Part shown: positions 51,711-61,533 of the stretch, piece after piece
Layout: every line of letters starts with the position of its first letter
Numbering within the stretch: the first letter of the stretch is position 1
Assembly: GCA_030430365.1 (NCBI GenBank)
Contig: JAUIFP010000006.1
Location: 1-64,000 of the forward strand
Origin: Alphaproteobacteria bacterium
GTDB taxonomy: Bacteria > Pseudomonadota > Alphaproteobacteria > Sphingomonadales > Sphingomonadaceae
Length of the DNA stretch: 64,000 nucleotides
Reading direction: 5' to 3'
Program-made: the position numbers and the translations under genes
Notes under the pieces: generated by a model
Told to the model about the DNA's origin: nothing
What the model saw: only the letters and a program-made list of their open reading frames with translations
The model's database searches: none

Positions 51711-51740
51711 AGCCGGGAGAGGTCCCGGCTTCTGCAGAAG
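51711..51740. promoter_or_regulatory. Hairpin and palindrome upstream of the ThDP gene
   Basis: AGCCGGGA-GAGG-TCCCGGCT (perfect 8-bp stem, 51711-51730) adjoins the perfect 12-bp palindrome CTTCTGCAGAAG (51729-51740). They sit between the marR stop and the ThDP start on the minus strand, and may be a MarR operator or leader structure. Confidence 0.45.
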
Positions 51741-51779
51741 GGAATGGGGATTGCGGCAACCCGGTCCCGCGGGGCGGGG

Positions 51780-52292
51780 TTATTTTTCCGGTAGCCCTGC
51801 GTCGAGCCTGGTCAGCAGCTCGGCAAAGAATTCGTTCACCTGATCCAGCTGCGCTTCGGAAAAGCCTTCGAGCAAGCGCCCGCGCAGGGCATCGGCAATA
51901 TCGAAAATCTCCTCAAGCGCCTGCTCGCCGGCAGGAGTTGCCTTGAGAAGTTTCGTGCGCCGGTCCTTCGGATCGGGCAAGCGCTCGACCATGCCGTCCT
52001 TCTCAAGCGAATCGAGCATCCGGGTGAGCGTTGGCCCTTCGATACGCAGGCGCTTCGCGATATCCACCTGCGGGCTGAGCGGCGGGGAATTCATGATCGC
52101 CGAAATGGCTTCCATGCGGGCGGAGCTCTGATCGATCGGCCGCAATTTCTCGTCCAGCAGCGAACGCCATCGGCGCGCCGCCAGAACCATATAGATGGTC
52201 AGCCGGATCTCCGGCGTGGCCTTGCCTTCCATATAGAGGTCGAAAGTACTCTTCACGCCCGTACCGGATTTTGTGTCGCTTGATGCAACCAT
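51780..52292 (-). CDS. MarR family transcriptional regulator (2)
   Basis: 170 aa from ATG (GTG one codon earlier). Winged helix: SARMEAISAIMNSPPLSPQVDIAKRLRIEGPTLTRMLDSLEKDGMVERLPDPKDRRTKLLKATPAGEQAL. The DPKDRRTK wing is typical. Upstream of the ThDP gene on the same strand. A palindrome GGCAATTGCC in its promoter region may be an autoregulatory site. Confidence 0.9.
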   Translation of the reverse strand: MVASSDTKSGTGVKSTFDLYMEGKATPEIRLTIYMVLAARRWRSLLDEKLRPIDQSSARMEAISAIMNSPPLSPQVDIAKRLRIEGPTLTRMLDSLEKDGMVERLPDPKDRRTKLLKATPAGEQALEEIFDIADALRGRLLEGFSEAQLDQVNEFFAELLTRLDAGLPEK

Positions 52293-52376
52293 CACTTGCC
52301 CCGTTTTGCTCTTTGTCCACCTGAATGGCGCGATCGTGATGCGATCGCCGGTAACATGGTGCCGGAACCGGAAAAT

Positions 52377-52386
52377 GGCAATTGCC
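52377..52386. promoter_or_regulatory. GGCAATTGCC palindrome upstream of the second marR
   Basis: Perfect 10-bp palindrome 85 bp before the marR start, in the gap behind yejF. Resembles short MarR-type sites (TTGC/GCAA halves). GCGATC-GTGATGC-GATCGC lies nearby at about 52330-52348. Candidate only. Confidence 0.4.
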
Positions 52387-52438
52387 TAACACATGGACTG
52401 GCGTGGCCTAGAGCAAATTGTCTGCAATGCAAGCCAAG

Positions 52439-54121
52439 CTAGGCGGCATGCGTGCGCAGTTCCAGCGCCGCCATCAGAAGTTCGCGCGTATAGTCGGTCT
52501 GCGGGTTCTCGAAGATTTTATCTGCCGGGCCCTGTTCCACCACCTTGCCGCCGCGCATCACCAGCAGATCGTGCGCCAGCGTGCGCACCACTTTCAGGTC
52601 GTGGCTGATGAACAGATAGGTCAGATTGTGCCGGGCCTGGAGGTCGCGCAGCAACTCCACGATCTGGCCTTGAACCGACATGTCCAGCGCGCTGGTCGGT
52701 TCGTCCAGCACGACGAGGTCCGGCCTCAAGATCATGGCCCGGGCAATGGCGATGCGCTGGCGCTGCCCGCCTGAAAATTCGTGCGGATATCTGTCCAGCA
52801 CGGCGGCAGACAGCCCCACTTCGCCAATGATGGTGCGCACCGCCTCTTCCCGTTCCTCGCGTGAGAGGTGGGGGCGGTGGATCGGCAGGCCTTCGCCCAC
52901 GATCTGGCGGACCGTCATCTTCGGGCTGAGCGAGGCGAAGGGATCCTGAAAGACGATCTGCATCTTGTCGCGCAGCGGACGCATGGCCTTGGTGTTGCGC
53001 GTATGGATCGGCTCACCTTCGAACAGGATCTTGCCTTGCGAACGGCTGATTCGCAGCAGGGCCATGCCCAGCGTCGTCTTGCCGGAACCCGATTCCCCGA
53101 CAACGCCCAGAGTGTGGCCTCGGCGCAGATTGATCGTCACCCCGTCCACCGCCTTCACATGGTCGCGCACGCGGCCGGACCAGCCCTTGATCGGAAACCA
53201 GACCTTGAGGTCCTCTGCCTGGATGATCTGCTCCGGCTCCCCTTGCAGGGGCAACGGCTGGCCCTTGGGCTCGGCATTGACCAGGCGCTTCGTGTAATCG
53301 TGCTCTGGCCGGTCGAACACCTGGTCCACATCGCCGGTTTCGACCACTTCGCCCTCAGTCATCACGCAGACGCGATTTGCCATCTTGCGCACTACGCCCA
53401 GATCGTGCGTGATCAGCAGCATCGCCATGCCCAGCCGTTGCTGCAGATCGTGCAGCAATTCCAGAACCTGCGCCTGGATCGTTACGTCCAGCGCCGTGGT
53501 CGGTTCGTCCGCGATCAGCATGTCCGGCTCGTTGGCCAGAGCCATGGCGATCATCACGCGCTGGCGCTGCCCGCCGGAAAGCTCGTGCGGAAAGGCCTTG
53601 GCGCGCAATTCGGGATTGCGCACGCCCACCAGGCCGAGCAGCTCAATGATGCGATCATGCATTTCCGCCTTACCGATATCCTGGCGGTGCAGCCGCATTG
53701 CTTCGGCAATCTGCCGCTCCACCCGGTGCAGCGGATTGAGCGATGTCAGCGGCTCCTGCGGGATCAGCGCTATACGCCCGCCGCGCAGATTCTGCATCGC
53801 GGCTTCACCAGCGCCGAGCAATTCCTGCCCATCGAACCGGATCGATCCGGAAGGATGGAATGCCGTGGGATAGGGCAGCAGCTGCAGCACGGACATGGCG
53901 GCGCTGGATTTGCCCGATCCCGATTCCCCCACCAGCGCCAGCGTCTCCCCGCTTCTGACCGAGAAGGAGATGTTTCTGACCGCCTTCACCTCGCGGCCTT
54001 CCGATTGGAAGGAGACGGAAAGATCCTCCACGCTCAGCAGTGGCTGGCTGCCGGCACGTGCCGTGCCGCTGTGTGCTGCGCCTTTTTGCGTCATCGCGTT
54101 TTCCATGACACCTTTGCCCAT
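52439..54121 (-). CDS. yejF: Yej-type ABC importer, fused ATPase
   Basis: 560 aa from ATG sharing one base with the permease stop; the long upstream extension in the ORF track is out of context. Two ABC domains in one chain: Walker A GESGSGKSSAAM and signature LSGGQRQRVMIA, then Walker A GESGSGKTTLGM and signature FSGGQRQRIAIA. Typical of YejF, the ATPase of the oligopeptide/microcin C importer. Last gene of a five-gene minus-strand operon. Confidence 0.9.
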   Translation of the reverse strand: MGKGVMENAMTQKGAAHSGTARAGSQPLLSVEDLSVSFQSEGREVKAVRNISFSVRSGETLALVGESGSGKSSAAMSVLQLLPYPTAFHPSGSIRFDGQELLGAGEAAMQNLRGGRIALIPQEPLTSLNPLHRVERQIAEAMRLHRQDIGKAEMHDRIIELLGLVGVRNPELRAKAFPHELSGGQRQRVMIAMALANEPDMLIADEPTTALDVTIQAQVLELLHDLQQRLGMAMLLITHDLGVVRKMANRVCVMTEGEVVETGDVDQVFDRPEHDYTKRLVNAEPKGQPLPLQGEPEQIIQAEDLKVWFPIKGWSGRVRDHVKAVDGVTINLRRGHTLGVVGESGSGKTTLGMALLRISRSQGKILFEGEPIHTRNTKAMRPLRDKMQIVFQDPFASLSPKMTVRQIVGEGLPIHRPHLSREEREEAVRTIIGEVGLSAAVLDRYPHEFSGGQRQRIAIARAMILRPDLVVLDEPTSALDMSVQGQIVELLRDLQARHNLTYLFISHDLKVVRTLAHDLLVMRGGKVVEQGPADKIFENPQTDYTRELLMAALELRTHAA

Positions 54122-55200
54122 CACAGGGCCTTCTTCGGATCGAAGGCATCGCGTGCCGCTTCGCCGATGAAGATCAGCAGTGAGAGCATCGTGGCCATCA
54201 CCGCGAAGCCGGCGATGCCGAGCCAGGGCGCATAGAGGTTGTTCTTCGCCTGATTGAGCAGCTCCCCGATCGAAGGCGATCCGCGCGGCAGACCGAAGCC
54301 CAGGAAGTCCAGTGCCGTCAGCAGGGCGATAGAGGTCGAGAGGATGAATGGCAGGAAGGTCAGCGTGGCGACCATTGCATTGGGCAGGATATGGCGGAAC
54401 ATGATCAGCCGGTTGCCCAGGCCCAGCGCTCGGGCGGCGCGGACATAGTCCAGATTGCGTGCGCGCAGGAATTCGGCGCGCACGACGCTCACCAGCGTCA
54501 TCCATGTCACCAGCAGCAGCACCCCCAGGATCGAGAAGAAGCTAGGCTCCACGAAGCTGGCCATCACGATCAGCAGATAGAGCACGGGGAGGCTCTGCAG
54601 GATCTCTATCCCGCGCTGGAACAGCAGGTCCGTCCAGCCCCCGAAATAGCCCTGTATCGCGCCTGCAGTGATGCCGACGGCGGAGCTGAGCGCGGTCAGC
54701 AGCAGGCCGAAGGTCACCGATAATCGGAAGCCGTAAAGCACCAGGGCGAACACGTCGCGTGCCTGGCCGTCCGTGCCGAAAATGTGCCGCATCGAAGGGG
54801 CGGAGGGCACCGGTTGCGGGATGTCGTAATCGATCGTGTCGTAGGAGAATCGGATGATCGGCCAGACCGTCCAGCCATCGCCTTCTTCGATCAGGTCCTG
54901 CACGAAGGGATCGTGATAATCGGGCTCGGTCTCGAAATCGCCGCCGAATGCGGTTTCGGGATAGGCCTTGAACACCGGGGCGTAGATTTCCCCGCGATAG
55001 GAAAGCAGGATCGGCTTGTCGTTGGCGATCAGTTCGGCGCAGAGCGACAGGCCGTAAAGCGCCAGGAAGATCCACAGGCTCCAATATCCGCGCTTATTTG
55101 CCCTGAATACGGCCCAGCGCCGCCGAGTGAGCGGGCCGAAGAAGGGCCGCCTGGCCGGTGCGCTCTCCTGCGCCGCGATCACGCTGCCTTCGGCGTTCAT
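54121..55200 (-). CDS. yejE: Yej-type ABC importer, permease (YejE/OppC-like)
   Basis: 359 aa. N-terminal helix after RRRWAVFRANKRGYWSLWIF, a large periplasmic insertion (about 60-145), then five helices with the EAA-type loop ARAALGLGNRLIMFRHILPNA. The 70-90-residue insertion after the first helix is characteristic of YejE. Overlaps both neighbours by 1 bp (TGATG). Confidence 0.9.
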   Translation of the reverse strand: MNAEGSVIAAQESAPARRPFFGPLTRRRWAVFRANKRGYWSLWIFLALYGLSLCAELIANDKPILLSYRGEIYAPVFKAYPETAFGGDFETEPDYHDPFVQDLIEEGDGWTVWPIIRFSYDTIDYDIPQPVPSAPSMRHIFGTDGQARDVFALVLYGFRLSVTFGLLLTALSSAVGITAGAIQGYFGGWTDLLFQRGIEILQSLPVLYLLIVMASFVEPSFFSILGVLLLVTWMTLVSVVRAEFLRARNLDYVRAARALGLGNRLIMFRHILPNAMVATLTFLPFILSTSIALLTALDFLGFGLPRGSPSIGELLNQAKNNLYAPWLGIAGFAVMATMLSLLIFIGEAARDAFDPKKAL

Positions 55201-56282
55201 CAGACATCCCTCCGCTCGAAATCGATCCGCGGATCGACCAGCGTGTAGGTGATGTCCCCCAGCAGATTGGCGACCAGACCCAGCAGGGAGAAGATGAACA
55301 GCGATCCCAGCATCACCGGATAGTCGCGGTTGATCGTCGCCTCGAAGCCCAGCAGCCCCAGACCGTCGAGCGAGAAGATCACTTCGATCAGCAGGCTGGA
55401 GGTGAACAGCACGCCGATGAAGGCGGCGGGAAACCCGGCGATCACGATCAGCATCGCATTGCGGAAGACATGGCCGTAAAGCACGCCGCGCTCGGTCTGC
55501 CCCTTGGCCCGGGCCGTCACCACATATTGCTTGTTGATTTCATCGAGGATGGAATTCTTGGTCAGCATTGTCAGGCTGGCGAAAGCGCCGATCACCAGCG
55601 CCGTGACGGGCAGCACCATGTGCCAAAGATAATCCAGGATGCGCGCCGGCCACGAAAGCTCGTGCCAGTTTTCGGAAACCAGACCCTGTGCCGGGAAGAT
55701 GCTCCAGAAATTCCCGCCGGCAAACAGCACCACCAGCAGCACGGCAAACAGGAAGCCCGGGATCGCGTAGCCCAGCGTGACGGCGAAACTGGTCCAGGCA
55801 TCGAAACGCGTCCCCGCGCGCACGGCCTTGCGGATGCCCAGCGGAATCGCGACGAGATAGGTGATCAGCGTGGTCCACAGGCCGAGCGAGATCGACACGG
55901 GCAATCGCTCCACGATCAGGTCGATCACGCGCTGGCCTTTGTAATAGCTGTCGCCGAAATCGAACCGCGCGAAATCCCACAGCATCTTGAAATAGCGCTC
56001 GTGAATCGGGCGGTCGAAGCCGTAGAGTTTTTCGAGCTCGGCAACCATTTCGGGATCGAGTTCGCCGGTGGCGGAAAGGCCGCCGCTGGTCGCGCCGGTA
56101 TCCGTGCTGCCGGAAATCGTGGCCGTGGCGTCTAGCTGCGATCCAGCGAGCTTCGCGGCGATCTGTTCGATCGGCCCGCCCGGCACGAACTGGATGATGA
56201 TGAAGCTGACCGTGACGATCCCAATCAGGGTCGGCACCATCAGCAGCAGGCGCCGCAGGATGTAACTCCACATAGCTGTCAT
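55200..56282 (-). CDS. yejB: Yej-type ABC importer, permease (YejB/OppB-like)
   Basis: 360 aa from the ATG overlapping the binding-protein stop (ATGA). [34 protein letters not shown] is the canonical OppB/DppB start; a periplasmic loop of about 90 residues ([20 protein letters not shown]) follows, then the EAA loop [22 protein letters not shown]. Pairs with YejE. Confidence 0.92.
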   Translation of the reverse strand: MTAMWSYILRRLLLMVPTLIGIVTVSFIIIQFVPGGPIEQIAAKLAGSQLDATATISGSTDTGATSGGLSATGELDPEMVAELEKLYGFDRPIHERYFKMLWDFARFDFGDSYYKGQRVIDLIVERLPVSISLGLWTTLITYLVAIPLGIRKAVRAGTRFDAWTSFAVTLGYAIPGFLFAVLLVVLFAGGNFWSIFPAQGLVSENWHELSWPARILDYLWHMVLPVTALVIGAFASLTMLTKNSILDEINKQYVVTARAKGQTERGVLYGHVFRNAMLIVIAGFPAAFIGVLFTSSLLIEVIFSLDGLGLLGFEATINRDYPVMLGSLFIFSLLGLVANLLGDITYTLVDPRIDFERRDV

Positions 56283-58186
56283 CGGCTGGCTCCATGCGTG
56301 ATGTGCGCGGCTTTTTCGGCGTCGTGCCACCAGACATCGGCCGTATAGACGGAGAAGAAGTAGCTCGGCTCCGTCTCCGGACGTCCGAACCTGTTCCAGT
56401 AGGAGATCGGCATTTCGCCGACCGGCGTTGGATAGGAATGCTGCAGCGGGACCGAATAGAATTCCCAGCGCGCAATCCGGTCCACCACCCGCATCATGTC
56501 CACCACCGTCTGGCGATCCGTGGCGGAGACCATGCGCTGCATCGCCTCGTCGATCGCCGGGTGCTTCACCCCGCTGTAATTGAGCAGGCTGGGCTTGTCG
56601 GCGGCTTCGGACGTCCAGATCAGCAGCATGCCATGGCCCGGCGTTGGCAGCGGGGCGAAGGCATTGCGGTAGAGCAGCAGGTCGTAATCGTAGTTTCGCA
56701 TCAGATGCCGCAGCTGCGCGGCATCGGCATGGCGGAACGTTACTGTGACGCCCAGCCTTTCCATATTGGCAATGAACAGCCCCATCTGGTTCATCGTCAC
56801 TGGCGAATAGGCCAGCAGATCCAGCGTCACCGGCTGTCCATTCGCCGGATCGATCAGCTTGCCGCCTTCGACGCGGTAGCCGGCCTGGCGCAGCAGGCCG
56901 CGCGCCTGCAGCAGGTTCTGCCGCATCTTCGCGCGGTTGCCGCCAACCGGCGGATGCGGTTCACGGACGAAGATCTCGGGAGGCAGGCTGCCGCGATATA
57001 TTTCCAGAATTTCCAGCTCGCCCTGGCCGGGCAGGCCTTCGGCCTTGAATTCGGAATTGGCGAAATAGCTTTCCAGGCGCCCGTAATCGCCGCCCAGGAT
57101 GACCTTCCTGGTCCATTCGAAATCATAGGCCAGCACCAGCGCCTGGCGCACCCGGCGATCCGAGAGGAAAGGCACACGCGCATTGATCGTGAGCGAATTG
57201 TAGACCGCGCCATTTTCATATTCGAGGCTGTCGTTCAGGATGTCGCCGCTGCGAAAGGCGGGCAGCCCTTCCAGCTGCTTCAGCTTCGCCGCATCGGTTT
57301 CGACCCGCAAATCGTCCAGCCCCGCCATGAAGGCTTCGTTCAGCAGCGATGCGTCGCGGTAATAATCCTGCCGTAGATGGTCGAAGTTCCAGCGTCCCCG
57401 GTTCACCGGGTGATCGGCGGCCCAATAATCCGGGTCCCGCTCCAGCACCAGATTGCGCCCCGGATCGGCGGAGGCGACGCGGTAGGGGCTGGCCATCACC
57501 GGCCTATCCAGGCTGGGCTTGTGCGGATCGCGGCGTTCGAAATCCGCCTTGGACACCACAGGCATCAGCCCGATCACGGTGATCAGCGTGGGGTTGTCCT
57601 TCATCGCGAAGTGAAAGCGCACCGTGCTGGGGCCGGTCCGCTCTGCCCGGTCGATGATCTGCGACAGGCGGCTGAAGGCGGGAACGGATAGTCCTTCGCC
57701 CAGGCGGAAGGAATAGATCACGTCCTCCACCGTGATCGGCGATCCGTCGGTGAAGCGGGCGCGCGGGTCCAGCTCGAACTCCACCCAGGCAAGATCCTGC
57801 GGCCAGCGGACCTGTTTGCAGATCAGGCAATAGAAGGATGCCGGTTCGTCCCGGCTCTGTTCCAGCAGGGAATCCGCCGTGAACAGCAATACGGGCGGAA
57901 AGGTGCCCAGCAATGCCACCGGGTTCAGGCTGTCGAAGGTGCCTTGCAGGCCATAGCGGTATTCGCCGCCCTTGGGAGCGGCGGGGTTGGTGTAATCGAA
58001 ATGGTCGAAGCCGGATTGGTATTTGAGCTGGCCGAAGGCGGCATAGCCATGACTGGTGGTGACGCCGGGATAGGCGCCAGGGGCCGCCTGGCCCGCACTG
58101 CTCAGCGCACAAAGCGCAATCAGGGCGATCCATGCGCGCAGCTGGCGCCCGGCGCGATCGCGCAGCTGCCGGGCATAGCGCTTCAC
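56279..58186 (-). CDS. yejA: Extracellular solute-binding protein (YejA-like, second)
   Basis: 635 aa, signal peptide ([15 protein letters not shown]). Family 5 binding protein: [104 protein letters not shown]. Delivers the ligand to YejBE. It and the upstream gene are tandem paralogues sharing nearly all these blocks. Confidence 0.9.
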   Translation of the reverse strand: MKRYARQLRDRAGRQLRAWIALIALCALSSAGQAAPGAYPGVTTSHGYAAFGQLKYQSGFDHFDYTNPAAPKGGEYRYGLQGTFDSLNPVALLGTFPPVLLFTADSLLEQSRDEPASFYCLICKQVRWPQDLAWVEFELDPRARFTDGSPITVEDVIYSFRLGEGLSVPAFSRLSQIIDRAERTGPSTVRFHFAMKDNPTLITVIGLMPVVSKADFERRDPHKPSLDRPVMASPYRVASADPGRNLVLERDPDYWAADHPVNRGRWNFDHLRQDYYRDASLLNEAFMAGLDDLRVETDAAKLKQLEGLPAFRSGDILNDSLEYENGAVYNSLTINARVPFLSDRRVRQALVLAYDFEWTRKVILGGDYGRLESYFANSEFKAEGLPGQGELEILEIYRGSLPPEIFVREPHPPVGGNRAKMRQNLLQARGLLRQAGYRVEGGKLIDPANGQPVTLDLLAYSPVTMNQMGLFIANMERLGVTVTFRHADAAQLRHLMRNYDYDLLLYRNAFAPLPTPGHGMLLIWTSEAADKPSLLNYSGVKHPAIDEAMQRMVSATDRQTVVDMMRVVDRIARWEFYSVPLQHSYPTPVGEMPISYWNRFGRPETEPSYFFSVYTADVWWHDAEKAAHITHGASR

Positions 58187-60135
58187 CGGAACTCACCGTG
58201 CGAAAGCTGGGCTTCCTTTTCCGGATCCCACCACCAATGGTCCAGCATCATCAGCGGATAGATATAGGTCAGGTCCTTTTCGGGCCGGCCGAAGCGGTCC
58301 CAATAGGCCACCGGCTTCATGCCCACCGGTGCCGGATAGTGATGATGGATCGGGATCGAATAGTAATTGGCCCGCGCAATACGGTCGATCGCGCGCATCG
58401 CGTCCACCACGGTCTGCCGGTTCTCGGCCTGCAGGATCGCATCCAGCGCATTGTCGATCGCCGGTTCGCGGATGCCCGCGAGATTGAGCTGGTTGGGCAG
58501 GTCCGCCGCTTCCGATGACCAGGAAGTCAGCAATTCGGTGCTGGGCGCTTCGCTGGGGCCGAACACGGCCGTCCCATAGGTCAGGTCGAATTGATAGGTG
58601 CCGGTCAGGATGCGGTATTGCGCAGGCTCGTAGTGGCGGAAGTTCACCTCGATCCCCAGCCGCTCCATGTTCTGGATGAACAGGTTGGTCCAGCGGATCG
58701 CCAAAGGAGAAAAGGTCACGAAATCGAGCACGACCGGTTCGCCGGTCTGCGGATCGATCAGCTTCATATCCTCGATCCGGTATCCCGCCTCGGCCAGCAG
58801 GTCGCGCGCCTGGATCAGATTGCTGCGCAGCTTCGCCCGCGTTCCCGCCTCCGGCAGCTTGGGCGGGGCTGCGAATGCTTCTGGCGGCAAGCCGGCGCGA
58901 TAGGGTTCCAGGAATTCCAGCTCACCCGGTGAAGGCGATCCCGACGCCTTGAATTCGGTGTTGTCGAAATAGCTGGTGATCCGCCCGTGATGCCCGTGCA
59001 GAATGTTCTCAAGCATGAATTCGTAATCGTAAGCGAGCTGGACCGCCTTGCGCACGCGCCGGTCGCTCAAAAACGGCGTGCGGGTGTTCATCACGATCGA
59101 ATTGTAGAAGGCGCTGTTCTTGTAGGGCAGATTGTCGCGCTGGATATCGCCGGCCGCAAAGGCGGGCATGGACGCTTCCGCTTCCCAGCGCACGGCGGTG
59201 AAATCCTGCGTCATATGCGTGCGGCCGATGTAGAAATCCTCGTAGGATTGGCGCGGATCGCGGTAGAACAGGTGCTGGATGCTGTCCCAGTTGAAGCGTC
59301 CCTTGCGCATCGGGAGATTGGCGCCCCAGTAATCCTTGTCCCGCACGAATTCGAACAGGCGCCCCGGTTCGACCCTGCCGATCTTGTAGGGGCCGCTGGT
59401 TACCGGGCGCTCCAGCGATGGCTTGGTCAGGTCGCGGCCTTCATAATAATGCTTGGGCAGCACTTTCATGCTCGCCACCGCGCCGGGCAGCGTGGGATTG
59501 TCTTTCTGCTTCAGCTCCATGCGTACCCGGTGCGGCCCGGTCTGGTATGCCTTGGCGACGGCACGCGCGCCCATATTGGTTTGCGGCCGGATCAGCGGAT
59601 CGTCCAGCGCTTCCAGCGTGAACAGCACGTCCTCCACCGTGATCGGCTGGCCGTCATGCCAGCGCGCTTCGGGCCGCAGCTCGAATTCCACCCAGGAAAG
59701 GTCTTCGGGATAGCTGATCGTCTTGGCGATGACGCCGTAATAGGAAACCGGCTCGTCCTGCGGGCGGTCCATCAGCGGGTCGTAGAGATTTTCGATCAAA
59801 TAGGGGAAGGTGCCGGTCAGCGCGAACTGGTTGAGGCTGTCGAACCTGTTGGAGCCGCCGGCATAGCGGTAGAAGCCGCCCTTGGGCGCCTGCGGGTTGG
59901 TGTATTCCAGATGGGTGAAAACGGGCCCGTATTTCAGCTCCCCGAACACGGCATATCCGTGGCTGGTGGTCACCTTTCCGCCGGGGGAGACGGCGCTGAT
60001 CGGCCCGGCAATCGCGGTCAGCAGCAGCGCTGCCAGCAGGACAAACCGCGCCTTCGTGCCGCGCAGCGCTTTCGGCCATGCCGACAGGGACAGCCGCCTG
60101 CTGAACGCCGACAATCGGGCGGCCCGTTGTTCCAT
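58183..60135 (-). CDS. yejA: Extracellular solute-binding protein (YejA-like, first)
   Basis: 650 aa from ATG behind TTGGGAGAG; a TTG six codons earlier overlaps the ribosome site and is rejected. Signal peptide with long basic N-region (to about residue 48). Same blocks as the downstream copy: [98 protein letters not shown]. First gene of the importer operon, ATGA-coupled to the second copy. Confidence 0.9.
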   Translation of the reverse strand: MEQRAARLSAFSRRLSLSAWPKALRGTKARFVLLAALLLTAIAGPISAVSPGGKVTTSHGYAVFGELKYGPVFTHLEYTNPQAPKGGFYRYAGGSNRFDSLNQFALTGTFPYLIENLYDPLMDRPQDEPVSYYGVIAKTISYPEDLSWVEFELRPEARWHDGQPITVEDVLFTLEALDDPLIRPQTNMGARAVAKAYQTGPHRVRMELKQKDNPTLPGAVASMKVLPKHYYEGRDLTKPSLERPVTSGPYKIGRVEPGRLFEFVRDKDYWGANLPMRKGRFNWDSIQHLFYRDPRQSYEDFYIGRTHMTQDFTAVRWEAEASMPAFAAGDIQRDNLPYKNSAFYNSIVMNTRTPFLSDRRVRKAVQLAYDYEFMLENILHGHHGRITSYFDNTEFKASGSPSPGELEFLEPYRAGLPPEAFAAPPKLPEAGTRAKLRSNLIQARDLLAEAGYRIEDMKLIDPQTGEPVVLDFVTFSPLAIRWTNLFIQNMERLGIEVNFRHYEPAQYRILTGTYQFDLTYGTAVFGPSEAPSTELLTSWSSEAADLPNQLNLAGIREPAIDNALDAILQAENRQTVVDAMRAIDRIARANYYSIPIHHHYPAPVGMKPVAYWDRFGRPEKDLTYIYPLMMLDHWWWDPEKEAQLSHGEFR

Positions 60136-60399
60136 CTGCAAAGTCTCTCCCAAGCTGCCCGGTTTTTGCGTTTACGGCAGCATGCATTCGCGCAGCGTCG
60201 CTTACGAAAACCAACATTGCAAGAGTGAACACATGAAAAAATAGGGAGCTAAGCAAATCTCCGCAAAATGGCCGTGGAGGCCGCAGATCTGGGCGAGCGG
60301 CGGGGCGCCTGCTACACGCAATGTTCGCCACGGCAGGGCATTGTCCTCTCGCCGGTCAATTGCTACACACGATAAGTAAATAGGCGGAGAGGAAAGACC

Positions 60400-61455
60400 T
60401 TGATCAAGACCAACAGCTACGCTGCCCATTCCCCCGGAGAGGCTCTGAAGCCTTGGCCGCTGGAGCGGCGCGATCCCGAGCCGAACGATATCGTGATCGA
60501 AATCGTCTATTGCGGCATCTGCCATTCCGACATCCACACTGTGCGCGGCGAATGGGGGGAACAGAACTGGCCCTTCGTTGCCGGGCACGAGATCATCGGC
60601 CGTGTGATCGCCACGGGCGACAAGGCCAGCCTGCATAAGGTCGGCGATATGGTCGGCGTGGGCTGCATGGTCGATTCCTGCCGCACCTGCGCGCCGTGCG
60701 AAGTGCGGATGGAACAGTTCTGCGAAAACGGCTTCAACGGCACCTATTCCGGGATCGAAAAGCCCACCGGGCGGCCGACTTATGGCGGCTATTCGGGCGT
60801 GATCGTTGTGCATGAGGATTTCGTGCTCCGGCTTCCCGAAGGGCTCGATCCGGCAGGCGCGGCACCGCTGCTCTGCGCCGGTATCACCACCTATTCCCCG
60901 CTCCGGCGCTGGAATGTCGGCCCCGGCATGAAGATCGGCATCGTCGGGCTGGGCGGGCTGGGCCATGTCGCGCTGAAGATCGCCAAGGCAATGGGCGCGC
61001 ATGTCACCTTCTTCACCACCTCTCCTGAAAAGGTAGAAGATGCCAAGGCACTGGGCGCACATGAAGTGGTCATCTCCACCGATCCGGCGGCGATGGAAGC
61101 GGCCGCCTACACGCTGGATTTCGTGCTCGATACGGTGTCCGCGCCGCACGATCTCGATCCCTATCTCGAAACGCTCAGGATCGACGGCACGATGTGCCTG
61201 GTCGGCATGCCCGAGGCCCCGCATCCCTCACCCGATCCGGGCAGCCTGATCCTGAAGCGCCGCAGCCTGGCCGGATCGATCACCGGCGGGCTCACCGAGA
61301 CGCAGGAGATGCTCGATTTCTGTGCCGAGCACGGGATTGCCGCTGATTACGAAATGGTCGCCATGGACGAGGTGAATGAAGCTTATGAAAAGCTTTTGGC
61401 CGGCCAGGTGAAATATCGTTTCGTCATCGATATGGCGACCATGCCTGCGCTCTAG
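60400..61455 (+). CDS. Zinc-dependent NAD(P) alcohol dehydrogenase (YahK/cinnamyl-alcohol type)
   Basis: 351 aa, starting TTG behind GGAGAGGAAAG. Medium-chain dehydrogenase with catalytic zinc ligands CGICHSDIHTVRGEWG and AGHEIIG, a four-cysteine structural zinc lobe (GCMVDSCRTCAPCEVRMEQFC), and Rossmann GLGGLGHVALK. Close to the YahK/CAD group that reduces aromatic aldehydes with NADPH. Divergent from the Yej operon across 264 bp in which TGCTACACGC and TGCTACACAC repeat directly. Confidence 0.92.
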   Translation: MIKTNSYAAHSPGEALKPWPLERRDPEPNDIVIEIVYCGICHSDIHTVRGEWGEQNWPFVAGHEIIGRVIATGDKASLHKVGDMVGVGCMVDSCRTCAPCEVRMEQFCENGFNGTYSGIEKPTGRPTYGGYSGVIVVHEDFVLRLPEGLDPAGAAPLLCAGITTYSPLRRWNVGPGMKIGIVGLGGLGHVALKIAKAMGAHVTFFTTSPEKVEDAKALGAHEVVISTDPAAMEAAAYTLDFVLDTVSAPHDLDPYLETLRIDGTMCLVGMPEAPHPSPDPGSLILKRRSLAGSITGGLTETQEMLDFCAEHGIAADYEMVAMDEVNEAYEKLLAGQVKYRFVIDMATMPAL

Positions 61456-61533
61456 CCGGGCCTGCCCGGAAACGCGCCAGGGCGAGTGAAGATGCAAACG
61501 GGATGTTAACCATGCCCGTCCTATTGTGGCTGG

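Noticed and set aside
52439-54505. Longer start for yejF as given in the ORF track
   Set aside because: The extra residues lie inside yejE and are low-complexity Arg/Pro; the ATG at 54121 overlaps the yejE stop and begins a normal YejF.
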